From Alopecurus myosuroides (Eukaryota; Streptophyta; Magnoliopsida; Poales; Poaceae): 64,000 nt of DNA. Below are positions 48,283-60,524 of the stretch, piece after piece (within the stretch, counting starts at the first letter, position 1; every line of letters begins with the position of its first letter). The DNA lies in the NCBI GenBank assembly GCA_028641055.1, contig CM054062.1, positions 186,929,958 through 186,993,957 of the forward strand. The letters are read 5' to 3'. A program made the translations under genes and the position numbers. The notes beneath the pieces were generated by a model. The model was not told where the DNA came from and searched no databases. It saw only the letters and a list, made by a program, of their open reading frames with translations.

Positions 48283-49542
48283 AGCAATCTTGAGATTGTC
48301 ACGAATGATGCGAACTTTCTCTTCGGCTTCCTTAACAATGTCAGGGCCTAAGAGTGAACGTTCACCAGCTCCAGACCAATTGATTGGACTCCTGCATCTG
48401 CGGCCATAGAGAGCTTCAAATGGTGCCATGCCTAGGCTTGCCTGGAAGCTGTTGTTGTAGGAGAATTCAGCATATGGAAGACATTCCTCCCATTTCATGC
48501 CAAAGGAGAGACCACATGCTCTGAGCATATCCTCGAGAATCTGATTGACTCTTTCGACTTGCCCTTGAGACTGAGGATGGTAGGCTGTGCTGAACAGAAG
48601 CTTGGTGCCCAAAGCTTCTTGAAAGCTTTTCCAGAAATGAGAAGTGAATATGCTTCCACGGTCTGAGCTTATTTCCAATGGAACACCATGAAGAGGAACA
48701 ATCTTTGCTGTGTACAGCTCTGCTAACTGACTAGCTGAGATTGTTTCTTTGACAGGAAAGAAGTGAGCGACTTTAGTGAGTTGATCAATGACAACGAAGA
48801 TTGCATCGTTGCCCCTCTTGGACTTTGGAAAACCAGTGACGAAGTCCATTTCAATCATGTCCCACTTCCACTCAGGGATTTTCAGAGGTTGGAGAAGACC
48901 GGCTGTTTTCTGATGAACTGCCTTAACACGTTGACAAACGTCGCATTCAGAAACGTATTGAGCAATTTCGCGTTTCATGCCAGGCCACCAATACAATGTC
49001 TTGAGATCCTGGTACATCTTTTTACTTCTAGGGTGTATGGAGAGAGGAGTTTCATGAGCCTCCTTGAGAATGGCATCTTTGAGACTTTGAACTTGAGGAA
49101 CTGCAATGCGTCCTTCGAAGAACACAGTTCCCTTGTCATCAATTGAGAAGGACTTAAATTTCTCCTTGCCTTCTTTGATGTGTTCTACCATCTTCTTGAT
49201 TTCAGCATCACGAAGTTGTTCAGAACGAATCTTGTCCTCGAGATTTGGACTGGCTGTCAAGTTCGCAAGATAGCCTTGAGGAACAAGACCAAGGTTCAGC
49301 TTCTGGAATTCTTCATGAAGAGGAGGTTGGCTTTCCATGATCATGAGATTATTGCAATACGACTTGCGACTGAGAGCATCGGCCATAACATTAGCCTTGC
49401 CTGGAGTGTAAGAAATGGTAAGATCAAAGTCTTTGATCTTTTCAATCCATCTCCTTTTCCTGAGGTTTAGATCTGGTTGAGTGAAGATGTATTTCAGACT
49501 CTTATGATCGGAAAAGATTTCAGTGCGATTACCCAACAAGTA
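48283..49542 (-). CDS. Element C pol: RNase H end and integrase
   Basis: Begins just after the TAA at 49543-49545. RNase H ends with [10 protein letters not shown] and ADALSRK. The integrase zinc region has H and H in [13 protein letters not shown] and C and C in CDVC. The catalytic core shows [14 protein letters not shown] and QVERVNQ with the D, D, E residues in place. The frame ends in TAG at 48280-48282. Confidence 0.88.
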
Positions 49543-49545
49543 TTA

Positions 49546-52194
49546 TCTCCATTTCTTGAGGGCAAACACAACTGCTGCAAGTTCAAGGTCACGAGTGGGA
49601 TAATTGAGCTCATGTGCGTTCAACTGAGGTGAAGCATAAGCCACAACTTGACGTTCTTGCATAAGAACTGCACCTAGACCTTGGAGAGAAGCATCACAGA
49701 ATATTTGGAAAGGTTTGGAAGGATCTGGGCCAACCAGAACTGGTGTAGAAGTGAGTTTAGTCTTCATGAGATTGAAACTTTCATCACATTGTGGAGACCA
49801 AACGAACTTCTTGTCCTTCTTTGTGAGGTCAGTGAGAGGTTTGGCAATCTTGGAGAAGTTTTGGACGAAACGACGGCAATAGCTAGCCAAGCCAAGAAAA
49901 CTTCTTACTTGCTTCACCGTCTTTGGAGGTTTCCAATCAACAATTGCTTTAACCTTTTCTGGATCAATGGCTATGCCCTTGGCTGAGATGACATGACCAA
50001 GGTAAGCAACTTCTGAAATCCAGAACTCACATTTGGAGAACTTGGCATAAAGACGATGCTCGCGAAGCTTCATGAGAGTGAGACGAAGATGTTCTTCATG
50101 CTCTTCCTCGGATTTTGAGTAGACAAGAATGTCATCAAGATATACCACAACGAACTTGTCGAGGTACTCATGGAAGACATAATTCATGAGTCGAGAGAAT
50201 GTCGCCGGTGCATTGGTGAGACCAAAGGACATGACGGTGAATTCATATAGACCGTAGCGAGTGGTGAAGGTTGTCTTTGGAATATCCTCTTTTCTGATCT
50301 TTATTTGATGGTAACCCATTCTCAAGTCCAACTTTGAGAATATTGAGGCTCCAGCAAGTTGATCAAAAAGATCATCAATACGAGGAATTGGATACTTGTT
50401 TTTGATGGTTTTCTCATTAAAAGGACGATAGTCAACAACGAGTCTCTTTGTGTGATCCTTCTTTGCAACGAACAGAGTTGGGCAACCCCAAGCCGAGGAA
50501 CTAGGTTGAATGTAACCTTTTTCCATGTACATATCAATTTGTTCCTTCAACAACTTCAGCTCGGGAGTTACTATATTGTAAGGATGCTTAGAGATTGGAG
50601 CAGTACCTGGTTCAAGTTCGATCACGAACTCAACTGCTCTGTCCGGAGGCATTCCTGGCAATTCTTCTGGAAAGACGTCAGGGAATTCGCAAACCACCGG
50701 AACATTTTCAAGTGAAGGTAGAGGTTTTGCATCGAGGTTGCATAGCTGAATGGAACTTGATTCATTTGGAGAATAGACTATCTGGCCAGAAGGGTGGAAC
50801 AAAGTTATTGACTTTTGAGCACAGTCAATCCTTGCTTTATTAGCTTTCAGCCAATCCATACCAAGAATGACATCAATGTCAGAATTGCCAAGCAGTATGA
50901 GAGAAGCAAGGAATATGTGGCCTCCGATTAGAATTTGATTTTTGTGACTGATCTTGGACGTTTGCATAGTTGCTCCAGGGGAGTTGACCACTAGCGGGGA
51001 ACCCAAACCAGCAAAAGGGAGTTTAATTGTTGTCGCAAAGATCTTTGACACGAAAGAATGTGATGCTCCGGTATCAAACAACACTTTAGCTGGAAAAGAG
51101 TTTACGGGAAATTTACCGAGAACGACGTCAGGAGCTTCCTCAGCTTTGTCGATCTTGACATGATTCACCCTTGCGGTCCTCCCGACAGGCCTGTTGTTGG
51201 AGTTGAAGGCCTTAGGCGGGGGAGCGCGCACCATTGCCTGGTTTGTGTTGGGACGAGGTGGTGGTGGAGGTAGCTGCCTCTGCGTGCACTTGTCAGCGTA
51301 GTGCCCCGTCTGCTTGCACTTGTAGCAAGTGACGACACGAGGAGGCCCTGGCCTTGGCTGCCCCATCGAAGCCCTCTGATCATGCATCTGAGCAGGGTTG
51401 GGTGGGCGGGGAGCGAAGCCTGGAGAAGTTTGGGCGTATGGAGCCCGAGTGAAAGCACCATTTGGCACCCAGATGCGGCGCTTCTGCGGAGGGGTGGTCA
51501 TGTTGGAGGAGGAACCACCCTCACGCGAGTGCTTGCGAGACTCCTCGAACGCCTTGCGCCCATTTTCTTCATTGAGCGCGTTGTTAACGAGATCCTCGAA
51601 GCTGTTGGCCTTGACGTTGGTGAGGGCATACTTGAGTTCCGGGTTAAAACCTCTGCGGAACCTTGCCATCTTCTTAGCTTCAGTGGACACCTCATCACCA
51701 GCGTAACGAGCGAGGCGATTGGACTCACTCTGATAGCCGATGAAGTCCAACTTGCCCTGCTTGAGTGAGCAAAACTCTTCACGCATCCTTTCCATGAGAC
51801 CATCTGGAATGTGGTGCTTCAGGAAGGCTTCCTTGAAACAATTCCACGTGACTGGTATCCCAGTTCTCATGGCCTGGAAGTTCTCCCACCAAGTAGCTGC
51901 CTGACCCTTCAGCAGATAGGAGGCATACTTGACCTTGTCTTCCTCAGCAACGTGAGCAATCTCCAGAGCCTTAGCTATCTCACGGATCCAGTCATCAGCG
52001 TCCAGAGGCTCGCATGTGGCCATGAAAGCTCTCGGACCCATACTGAGGAACTCCTTGATGCTGACTCGTGGAGCCGTCTGGTTGTTGTGCTGATTAGTCT
52101 GAAACTGGGCCATCTGCGCCATGACTTTGGTCATCTGAGTCAACAGCTCCGCGATTGGCGGTGGCTCAGGCGGGTTGTTCCTTGTTGGCGGCAT
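49546..52194 (-). CDS. Element C gag, protease, reverse transcriptase and start of RNase H
   Basis: The open frame starts [13 protein letters not shown]. Gag core lies at about residues 60-200 ([23 protein letters not shown]), the CCHC knuckle [14 protein letters not shown] at about 296, protease at about 370 ([11 protein letters not shown]) and RT at about 540-720 with VVYLDDIL near 50126-50143. RNase H starts near 805 ([13 protein letters not shown]). The frame stops at TAA 49543-49545 within RNase H, after KKWR. All motifs up to there look intact. The accessory ORF lies upstream. Confidence 0.9.
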
Positions 52195-52403
52195 CCTGAA
52201 TGGAAATGCATTTTAGCACAACAATAGAAAAGGATAGACTTGGAAATCGAAAGAGCGATTATTCCGACGCATGAATAGATAACCAACAGGTACATCATCA
52301 CATGTTCAAATACATCAGAATATCCAACACACCATAAATGGTTCGAATGCCAAAGGATAACTAAACATAGCTAAGAATGGATACATCGGTACTCCCATGC
52401 TCA

Positions 52404-53219
52404 TCACGCAGGACGGCGACTAGGAGTACGGCGAGAGGTACGATGAGGAGCACGCCCACGAAAGTAGGTAGAACGACGATCCACATAGATCTGACGTGGT
52501 CTGAGAGCAACTCTAGGAGTGGTGAAGTACATAGCGTCGACTCCCTGTGCTCCAAAGCGTGGAATCCCAGTGTAACCAGCACCGAGGTTAAGGAGTGGAC
52601 CTCTGATCGGCTCGTAACCTCCAGCATCTGGCAGACGACGACCAACTGGCTGATCGAAACGTGCAAAGCACTCGTCTCCAACAAAGTCTGTGGTGTAAGT
52701 CGCCAGACGAGTCAAAGCAAGGTAGAGCTGCTCTCTGACTGAAGCCAACTCCTGAGATAGTGTGCTGGCAACTGCGTCACTGTGCCTCACAAACTGAGCG
52801 GTGGTGTGCAGCCTGGAGTTATCATGCTCATAAACATCCAAGTTGTCGTCGAGAGTGAAATGAGCTCTCTCCGAAGTGATGTAACCACGGGGAATGTGGC
52901 GATAGATAGAATCGTCAAATCCCCAGTAGTCAGCACGAAGGACGGTGAGACTCACATAAGCTGCCTGCTGCACAGCCATATCCACTGTGGAACCTACTGC
53001 CTCGTAGCGGTGGACTACGCTCATGCCATCATCTGACAGAATGTAGACGATAGCCTGGTAGTAAGTCTGGTCAAACTCTCGCTGTTGCTCGTAGACCTGG
53101 TACTCTGGTGCCCAACGGAAACCCAGAAAAGTAACCATGTCTCTCAGCATCTCCGGATAACCGGCAGTGCTCTCGCAACGAGTCATACGAACCACCTGCG
53201 GGTAGAACCTGAGATCCAT
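52404..53219 (-). CDS. Element C accessory ORF upstream of gag, 271 aa
   Basis: It lies between the primer site and gag. I choose the ATG at 53219 (MDLRFYPQ); the frame is open back to 53360. Near the start it shares a pattern with the ORF of element A: C-[DE], [FY]-P, L-[KR]-D-[ML], [LM]-G-F and P-x-Y. Then come a Tyr/Gln-rich stretch, a helical region near residues 150-190 (SQELASVREQL) and a basic, Arg-rich C-terminus (RTSRRTPSRRP) that could bind nucleic acid. I do not recognise a named family. It is the extra gene of this chromovirus, with unknown role. Confidence 0.72.
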   Translation of the reverse strand: MDLRFYPQVVRMTRCESTAGYPEMLRDMVTFLGFRWAPEYQVYEQQREFDQTYYQAIVYILSDDGMSVVHRYEAVGSTVDMAVQQAAYVSLTVLRADYWGFDDSIYRHIPRGYITSERAHFTLDDNLDVYEHDNSRLHTTAQFVRHSDAVASTLSQELASVREQLYLALTRLATYTTDFVGDECFARFDQPVGRRLPDAGGYEPIRGPLLNLGAGYTGIPRFGAQGVDAMYFTTPRVALRPRQIYVDRRSTYFRGRAPHRTSRRTPSRRPA

Positions 53220-53748
53220 CTGCAGATGACCGGGGAAGTTTTGATTAGACGCCGGTAGAAGAACTGAAGTGGCAAGCAACAACAAGGTTTCAACGGACGA
53301 TAAGGACGTTGAGAAGAACAGGATATCGAAGCAACATTCGGGAAACACGAGACCAAACACTCCTGAGGTACTACGGAAAAACCCATCCGGGCTTCTAAAG
53401 GATCAATATCTACTGCTTAAGGAATAGAGGATCTGCTTCCGGGGCTTACACGCCTCCGTTCTCAATCGTGAGTAGGCAACATGATAAATCATGTCACAAC
53501 CACCTCCATTCCTATGGTCTAGTAGATATACCTATCCTAGAGAAACCAGGATACGAGAAACCCTAACTTGAAAGTTTAGATGAGAAGAGAAAACAACGTT
53601 GCACTTCCTTACCAGAAAAAGGAAGGGTGGGTGGGGAAAGAAATAAAAGAACAGAATTCCTACTCTCACGTTTCATTTTTCCTATATAGCTACAAAATAG
53701 TTTCTAGACTCAACTGCGACCAGTAAAAGGGATCCTACAGGCAGACAG
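53220..53748. other. Element C leader between primer site and accessory ORF
   Basis: No gene seen. It is likely untranslated leader holding packaging signals, since it directly follows the primer site in element orientation. Confidence 0.45.
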
Positions 53749-53760
53749 GCTCTGATACCA
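53749..53760 (-). other. Element C primer-binding site (tRNA-Met type)
   Basis: Minus strand TGGTATCAGAGC, two bases inside the LTR edge at 53763. Confidence 0.87.
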
Positions 53761-53762
53761 TT

Positions 53763-56700
53763 TGTCGCACCCGGACTTCTAGAGGATACTCACAGTCGGC
53801 TAAACAGTAGAACAAATGGCTTATGGGGCATGCCGGCACCCGCATCTCAATATGAGCAGGCCAACACGTAAACGTGTGACAACCATTCTCTACTATCCAT
53901 CGTCTGCGTAAACCATCCCATAGAAATCCGACTACTTCCATTGACGTACTTCATAACATACACACATGGTACGTCAACGGCATTTGAACAAGTGATATCA
54001 CCACATATCTCTAAGACACAAAAGATTGAAATAAGTTGCAAATAGCTCTCACTAGAGCAGAGATAGCAAATACAATCATCCAGAGGACACATGTCCCAAC
54101 AATTCATCATTACATCACAGCGGAAGCATCCAAAATGTCTGGGTACAGACAAGATCCAAATAGGCCTAAGAGGTCGGAAACGAAAAGACGGAGCCCATCC
54201 ACGATGTCTCGGATCCTGCCCGGGTCCGCTATATAATCGTCAGCAGCCTCGTCATACTCCACGTAGTAGCCACCATGGGGATCCTCGGAAACGTAGTCTG
54301 CGGAAACCACAGCCCCAAAGGGGTCAGTACAGACAAGTACTGGCAAGCAAGACTCACAAGATACCAAAGTGTACCCGGCAACACCAAGTACAAATGCTTT
54401 GGGTTCAACGGAAGAATAGGTGATAAAAAAGTGCGGCAGCAGGCTGCTCTAACCAACTACAGAAACACACTACAACTTCCGGATAAAAGAAGGGGATAAG
54501 ATAGCGTATGATAACCAACTACCACTAACCTCAAACAAACCCATCCTGGATCTCGCCCCTTATCCAAAGAAGCAATCCGAGGATAACTCACACAGTTGGA
54601 TTAATGATGGTTCAAGTTATTGTGTCAATAAGACTACTACTAGTCAACTTATTATCGATTAGGTGTAAGTTGTCTAATCCTTGTTAGCCAGCCCTATCAC
54701 CAAGCCATCCATAACCGCGGACAACACGGCTTCTCGAGAAGATTTAACCCTGCAGGGGTGCACCAATTTGGTCGTACACGTAAGAATACCCCGCCAGACG
54801 GGGATCAAACCCACCAAGCGAGGCACTCAACACAACCCAACTCTTCTTCGCATCAAGCCCAAAGAACCACGTGCTGTGCGTTCGCGGCTAATCGAGCCCC
54901 CACAAAGAAAAGGGGGACCCTCATAGCACTGGAAGACCACGCCGCCCTAAATGCCGACTACAAAAGTTCCACCCTGGCCTCGGGTTCGTACCTGCATATG
55001 CGTGCATCAAATGGAAAGCCCGAACTAAGTGTGGCGATTTGGACGAGATGCGAATCGAATCAGAGTTGCGGGGGGGCGCCCATACACGCTTCCCACATGC
55101 GGTTAGCGCGCTCAACATGGATCTAGAGGACAAAGACTTTTCATGAGTTCGACACTAGCAGGCCTCAAAACCAGACCCGGCCTCCTGCCGGTGCCTTAAC
55201 ATCAAATTAGCATTACCTCAAACATTAACAGGTTGCTGTTTAACATCGAGCCCCCAGAACATAATAAAATATGGTAACAGAAATAACGGACAGCAGACTC
55301 GAGCATAAACAACCCTAAGCATGCTAGTAAGACACAGGCAACAAGCAAAAGAGTTATAGGTGTGGAGGTTAGGCTATATCAGGGTTACAGGATGACATGT
55401 GATAGGATCGGAACACAAGCATCGAATCTTAAGGCTAGCAGAATAGACAACGGAAAGTATCGATATCCAGTGTGGAAAGGACACAATGGTTCATGTGAGT
55501 GAATACTTGCCTGTAAACTCACTAGCCTGGTACTGGGCTAACTCCTCAGAAGTAGTGTCGTAAACCTCGTCTGTGTCAACGTCGTCGTCTATTCGAGAAG
55601 AAGCAAACAAACAACGCAGAGAGACAAACAATCAATAACATGGCATTATGCACAATCATGGGATGATGCATGACAATTTAATTGATGCATCAAAATAAGC
55701 TAGTTGACATGGTAACATAGTTAAATGGACCCATATGCAATTTGGATTGCATATGGAAAGCCCATGAATTAAGGTTGAATTAAATGATCTACAAATAACC
55801 AACATGTGAAAGTTGATTAGAATGATTCATGGATGAGGAAAACAAAAATAAAACAACAATAGCTTCAATTTGAAATGTTGTTTACCAAGTTTGAAATTTT
55901 ATTTATTAAGTTATGAAATTTTGGCTTCTTAAAGGAGTTACACGAGCATTTGTTGTTTTCACCAATTTTAAATGTTCAAAATAGATGACAAAGTTCATAT
56001 TTGGAAACAACACAAAATTTTAGGTGGAATACATGTTTCATTTGTTGAAAAAGGAATTAAGATGAATTAATTATGAATTAAACAAGTTTGAACAGGATTT
56101 AAATGAATTTAATTCAAGTATGAATTTATTTGAATTTTAATTTGTTCAAAACATTTAATAAAATTCATATTTGAAAAGATTATATTTTTTTGGTTTGAAA
56201 ACATATTTTACATGTTCAAAAAGAATTTAATTTGACCAAGTTATGAATTTAGCAATTTTAAATGATTTAAACAAGGTTTAAATTATTTAACCAATTTTAA
56301 TTATTCAAAACAGGAAACAAAGTTTATATTTGGAAAGGTGGTTCAATTTAGCATGGAAAACATATTTTATATGTGACATTTGAATTAAATTTGAATTAGT
56401 TATGAAATTAACCAAATTTGAAATGAGTTGTTTGAATTTGAATTTTGAAAACATTTGAAATGTTCAAAACAGTAAACAAATGATTTAAACAGGTAGAGTA
56501 TTAAATTTGGTTCAGAATACATATTTTATTTATTTATTTTGGATTTGATTTGCAAAAGATATTCAAATTTTAAATAGAGGGGCTATTCTGTGATTTCATT
56601 AGTTACAGAAATGTTTCAGGGGCTTAGGTGCGAAAAAAGAATTGCAGAGAGGCCCCTGGGAACCTTTTCTACCCAGCAGACCAACCCCTGGGTCACTGGC

Positions 56701-58080
56701 CTGTGGGCCAGTGCCCAGCTGGCGCTGCGCTGGGAGCTGGCGTGGCAACCACTGCCTATGGCAGGTGGGCCCTGCCCGCCCGCGTGGCAAAGGAAAAAGG
56801 TGTGGGATTTAATCTGCGCGCGGGGGGATCGAACCCGCGCCGCGGGCGTGCGCGCCGTTGGATGCAACCACTACGGTGTGGATCGATTGCTGACAGAGGA
56901 GATGCGCGCGGGGGGATAAGGTTCAGATTCAGCTGTTAACTGAACTTCGACAGAGGGGATGGTGATCGCCGGCGGCGAGCTCGTGTGCTGCTGCTGCTGC
57001 TCGTGTGCAAGGGGTGCGTGTGCGTGCGCGTCTGACAGAGGTGAGATAGAGGGCAAAGAGAGGATGTGGTGCTCACCGAGGGGAATCAGAGGGAGGAGGA
57101 GGTGCTCGACGCGGTGAGGTGGACGACGGCGACAGAGAGGTGGACGGCAGCGACGATCGGACGCCTCCCAGGCTCTGTCGATGAAGCGAGGAGGACGAGG
57201 AAGGCGCGGTGTTCACGTTCCCGTGCTCGCGGAAGCTCGACGACGACCACAACCCCTACAACCACCCCATCACTCTCCGGCCATGGCAGCTCACCGGAAA
57301 CTTCAGAAGATTCAGAGAAGGATTGGAGGGGATCTGAGAAGGAGGAGAAGAACTGGCGGCGGCAGGGAGGAAGAAGAAAGCTAGGGCTAGGGTTTGGGGT
57401 GCTCGGGGCTAGAAATAGGGGAGGAAAAAGGTGGGGAGCAGGTGGAGGTGCCTCTGCTGCGTGCGCGCTGGTGTCAGCTGACGCCAGCCGTACGGAGGAG
57501 GGAGAAGGGGGCCGCGGGCCTGCTGCGCGCGCGCGCTGGGATTAGGTGGGCTGGGCTGGCCCAGTCTGCCTTCCCCAGTCGTTTTCCTTTTCATTTTTAT
57601 TTTTTGTTCTCTCTGTTTTTTTTTCTGAAAAGAAAATGGGAAGAAAAGGATAGTTTTGGGGTTGGAAAAATTTAGGAAATAATTTTTATAGGTTAGTTAT
57701 TACAGAAGCACAAATGTGCAAACTTTTGTTTTTCAAAAATTTCAAATTGTGTTGTTGTTTGTCCTTTAATTGAATTTTGAATGAATTTTGAATTAATTGA
57801 ATGATTGAAATAAGCAACTTAAAAGTGTTTGATTTCAAGTTTATTATGAACAAAAGATTGGTTTGATTGCAAGTTTTATTTGAAACATTGTAACAGAACA
57901 AGTATGAAACAAAGATTTTGAAATTTGGTTTGAAATTCAAATTGAAAAACAAGGGAAAACAAATGAAAACAAAGGAAAACAAAAGGAAAACAAATGCAAA
58001 ACTTATGATGACATGATGCAAAACATAATTTAACAAAAGCAAACATTCTAAAGGTTGTTTTTCATACTTGGGATGTTACA
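53763..58080 (-). repeat. Element C right (5') LTR, 4318 bp
   Basis: From TGTCGCACCCGG to GGGATGTTACA. Layout as in the left LTR. The GC island is at about 56620-57570 and contains a minus-strand TATA-like CCCCTATTTCTAGCCC (near 57405-57420). A pair of inverted TGACG-type half sites on the plus strand (GTCAGCTGACGC near 57474) lies about 60-70 bp upstream in element orientation. Confidence 0.92.
56826..56878 (-). other. tRNA-like (Pol III promoter-like) module in element C right LTR
   Basis: Minus strand: the A-box-like CACCGTAGTGG begins at 56878 and the B-box GGTTCGATCC at 56835, 43 nt apart. It is homologous in position and sequence to the module in element F. No full cloverleaf is evident. 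Confidence 0.5.
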
Positions 58081-58085
58081 GTATG
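58081..58085. repeat. Target-site duplication of element C (GTATG), right copy
   Basis: Directly follows the LTR end. It matches 19182-19186. Confidence 0.9.
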
Positions 58086-58301
58086 TTTGCCACATGTTAT
58101 TGGGAAGGCCATGTCAGTTTGACAGGAGTGCTATACATTGGAAGAGAAAATACATATCAGTTGAATTGGCATGGGAAGGACATAATAATGATGCCTATGA
58201 CACCACAACAAATTGTAAACGAGTCGCGTCAAAAAACAAAAGTAAATCTTGAGATGGAGAGTGAGAGAGATGAGATGAGAGAACAAAATTTCTTTGGGTG
58301 A
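58086..58301 (+). pseudogene. Host element H protease, C-terminal part
   Basis: Resumes the protease after element C with CHMLLGRPCQFDR, then shifts frame near 58140 into GRENTYQLNWHGKDI and PMTPQQIVNESRQ. The frameshift and the split by C make it non-functional. Confidence 0.72.
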
Positions 58302-60240
58302 TAATAGAAAAATAAAACTGAGTGGTAAAAATAAAAGTGAGGGAGTGAGCCTACTATGCATGTTAGCCACCAAAGAGGACTTGATAGAGTTTAATGAGTA
58401 TCCTCGTTTAGTTCCTATAGTGCTCATGCAAAAGGGAGAAATTTTGGTTTGTAATGACATGACCCCTCTCTTGATTGGTGTTTCTAATGTGTTGCAGGAG
58501 TTTGATGACGTGTTTCCAGAGGAGATACCAGCAGGGATGCCCCCATTGTGTGGCATTGAGCACCAAATTGACTTGATCCCTAGAGCTACATTACCAAACC
58601 GAGCCCCTTACAGGACAAATCCCCAAGAGACCAAAAAATTTAGAAACAAGTGCAAGAGCTTCTTGATAAAGGGTATATTTGCATCAACTTAAGCCCTTGG
58701 TACTTGGCGCATGTGTGTAGATTGTAGAGCGATTAACAACATCACTATTCGTTATCGTCGTCCTATACCACGTTTAGAAGACATGTTAGATGAGTTAAGT
58801 GGTGTTGTTGTTTTCTCTAAAATTTATTTGCGTAGTGGTTACCATCAAATTGGGATGAAAGAGGGGGATGAGTGAAAAACAGCCTTTAAAACAAAATTTG
58901 GTTTATATGAATGGTTACTGATTCCTTTTGGTTTAACTAATGCACCTAGTACTTTCATGAGACTAATAAACCATGTCTTGAGAGATTATATTGGCAAGTT
59001 TGTGGTAGTATATTTTGATGATATTCTCATTTATAGCCATAATGAATCTAAACATATTGATCATATTAGACAAGTCTTGCATGTGCTAAGAGAAAACAAA
59101 TTATTTGGTAATCTTGAGAAGTGCATTTTTTGCAAAGATAAGGTCATATTTATAGGATATGTTGTTTCTAAACATGGGATAGAGATAGATGATGTGAAAA
59201 TTGAAGCTATTAAAAATTGGACTACCCCCATGAATGTGAGTCAAGTGTGTATTTTTAATTGTCTTGCTGGTTTCTATAGAAGATTTGTGAAAGATTTTAG
59301 TACCATTGCTGCACCTTTGAATGATTTAACTAAGAAAGGAGTAGATTTCGAGTGGGGTGTTGCACAAGACATTGTATTTGATGAGCTGAAAAAGGGTTTG
59401 TTTTCTGCACCATTGTTGATGATTCCTAATTTCAATAAGCAATTCGAAATTCAGTGTGATGCTAGTGATATTGTAATTGGTGGAGTGTTAATGCAAGAAA
59501 AGAAACCAATTGCTTATTCTTTTGAGAAATTGAGTGGTGGACAATTGAACTATTCTCCTTATGATAAAGAATTGTATGCGCTTGTTAGAGTTCTTGGGGT
59601 TTGGAAACATTATTTGTGGACAAAAGAATTTATCATACATTCTGATCATGAGGCATTGAAATTTCTAAAGAGCCAATCTAATCTTAATAAGATACATGCT
59701 AAATGGGTTGAATTTATTGAGTCTTTCCCATACATTATTAAGTATAAGAAAGGATTGGATAATGTGGTTGCTGATGCTCTATCTAGGGAAAATATGCTAT
59801 TGACAAAATTATATGTGCAAGTTTCTGGTTTAGAGAGTTTACGTGAATTATGTGCTAATGATACTGAGTTTTCTATGGCTTTTGCTAAGTGTACTAATGT
59901 AAAAGCATGGGATAAATATCATAATCATGATGGATTTCTGTTTAGAGCTAACAAATTATGTGTTCCCGAGTCGTCCTTGCGTTTGTTATTATTGCACGAA
60001 TCACATAGTGGTGGATTGATGGGACACTTTGGACGTGAGAAAACATTGATTATGTTAGTTGATCACTTTTATTGGGCACACATGAGGCGATATGTGGAAA
60101 GGTTTGTGCGGTGTTGCATCACTTGCAACAAGGCAAAATCGAAATTGAAGCCTCATGGTTTGTATATTCCTCTTCCTGGACCCACTACACCATGGGAGGA
60201 TATTAGTATGGATTTTTTGACCCAAGACTATTGTTTCTGA
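58294..60240 (+). pseudogene. Host element H reverse transcriptase, RNase H and integrase start
   Basis: One frame with TAA at 58690-58692 and TGA at 58873-58875. RT shows [12 protein letters not shown] and FDDILIYS, RNase H shows [15 protein letters not shown] and ADALSRE, and the integrase zinc region ends CCITCNK. The integrase core begins DISMDF and then jumps to a piece normally tens of residues further on, so part of the catalytic core is deleted. Codon use is AT-rich compared with C and E. Confidence 0.82.
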
Positions 60241-60524
60241 TCGTGATGTGAAGTTCATGAGCTATTTTGAACACACTATGGGGGAAGATGGGAACAAAGT
60301 TGTTGTTTAGTACTACTTGTCACCCCAAACTGATGGACAAACAGAGGTGGTAAATCACACATTATCAACATTGTTGCGATCCATGATCAAGAAAAATCTG
60401 CGGGGGTGGGAGGAGTGTTTGCCACATGTGGAGTTTGCATATAATAGGGTTGTACACTCAACTACTCAGCTATGCCCGTTTGTGGTGGTTTATGGTTCCA
60501 AACCCATTACTCCACTTGATTTGC
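60241..60524 (+). pseudogene. Host element H integrase, C-terminal remnant
   Basis: The piece with [11 protein letters not shown], then after a frameshift [11 protein letters not shown] and [13 protein letters not shown], is the rest of the integrase core. It ends at PITPLDLL where element D begins. Confidence 0.75.

Larger units (their letters stand above)
19187..58080 (-). mobile_element. Element C: Tekay-type chromovirus interrupted by element E
   Basis: LTRs run from TGTCGCACCCGG to GGGATGTTACA: right LTR 53763-58080, left LTR 19187-20111 plus 44341-47760. The tRNA-Met primer site at 53749-53760 gives minus orientation. The interior (47761-53762) holds an accessory ORF and gag-pol ending in a chromodomain, the hallmark of the Tekay (Del) lineage. 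GTATG is duplicated on both sides. Only two in-frame stops break gag-pol. Chromodomains direct integration toward marked chromatin. Confidence 0.93.

Noticed and set aside
56590..57675. ORFs in the element C LTR GC island (also 46258-47334)
   Set aside because: Lengths and frames differ between the two LTR copies, and there is no domain.
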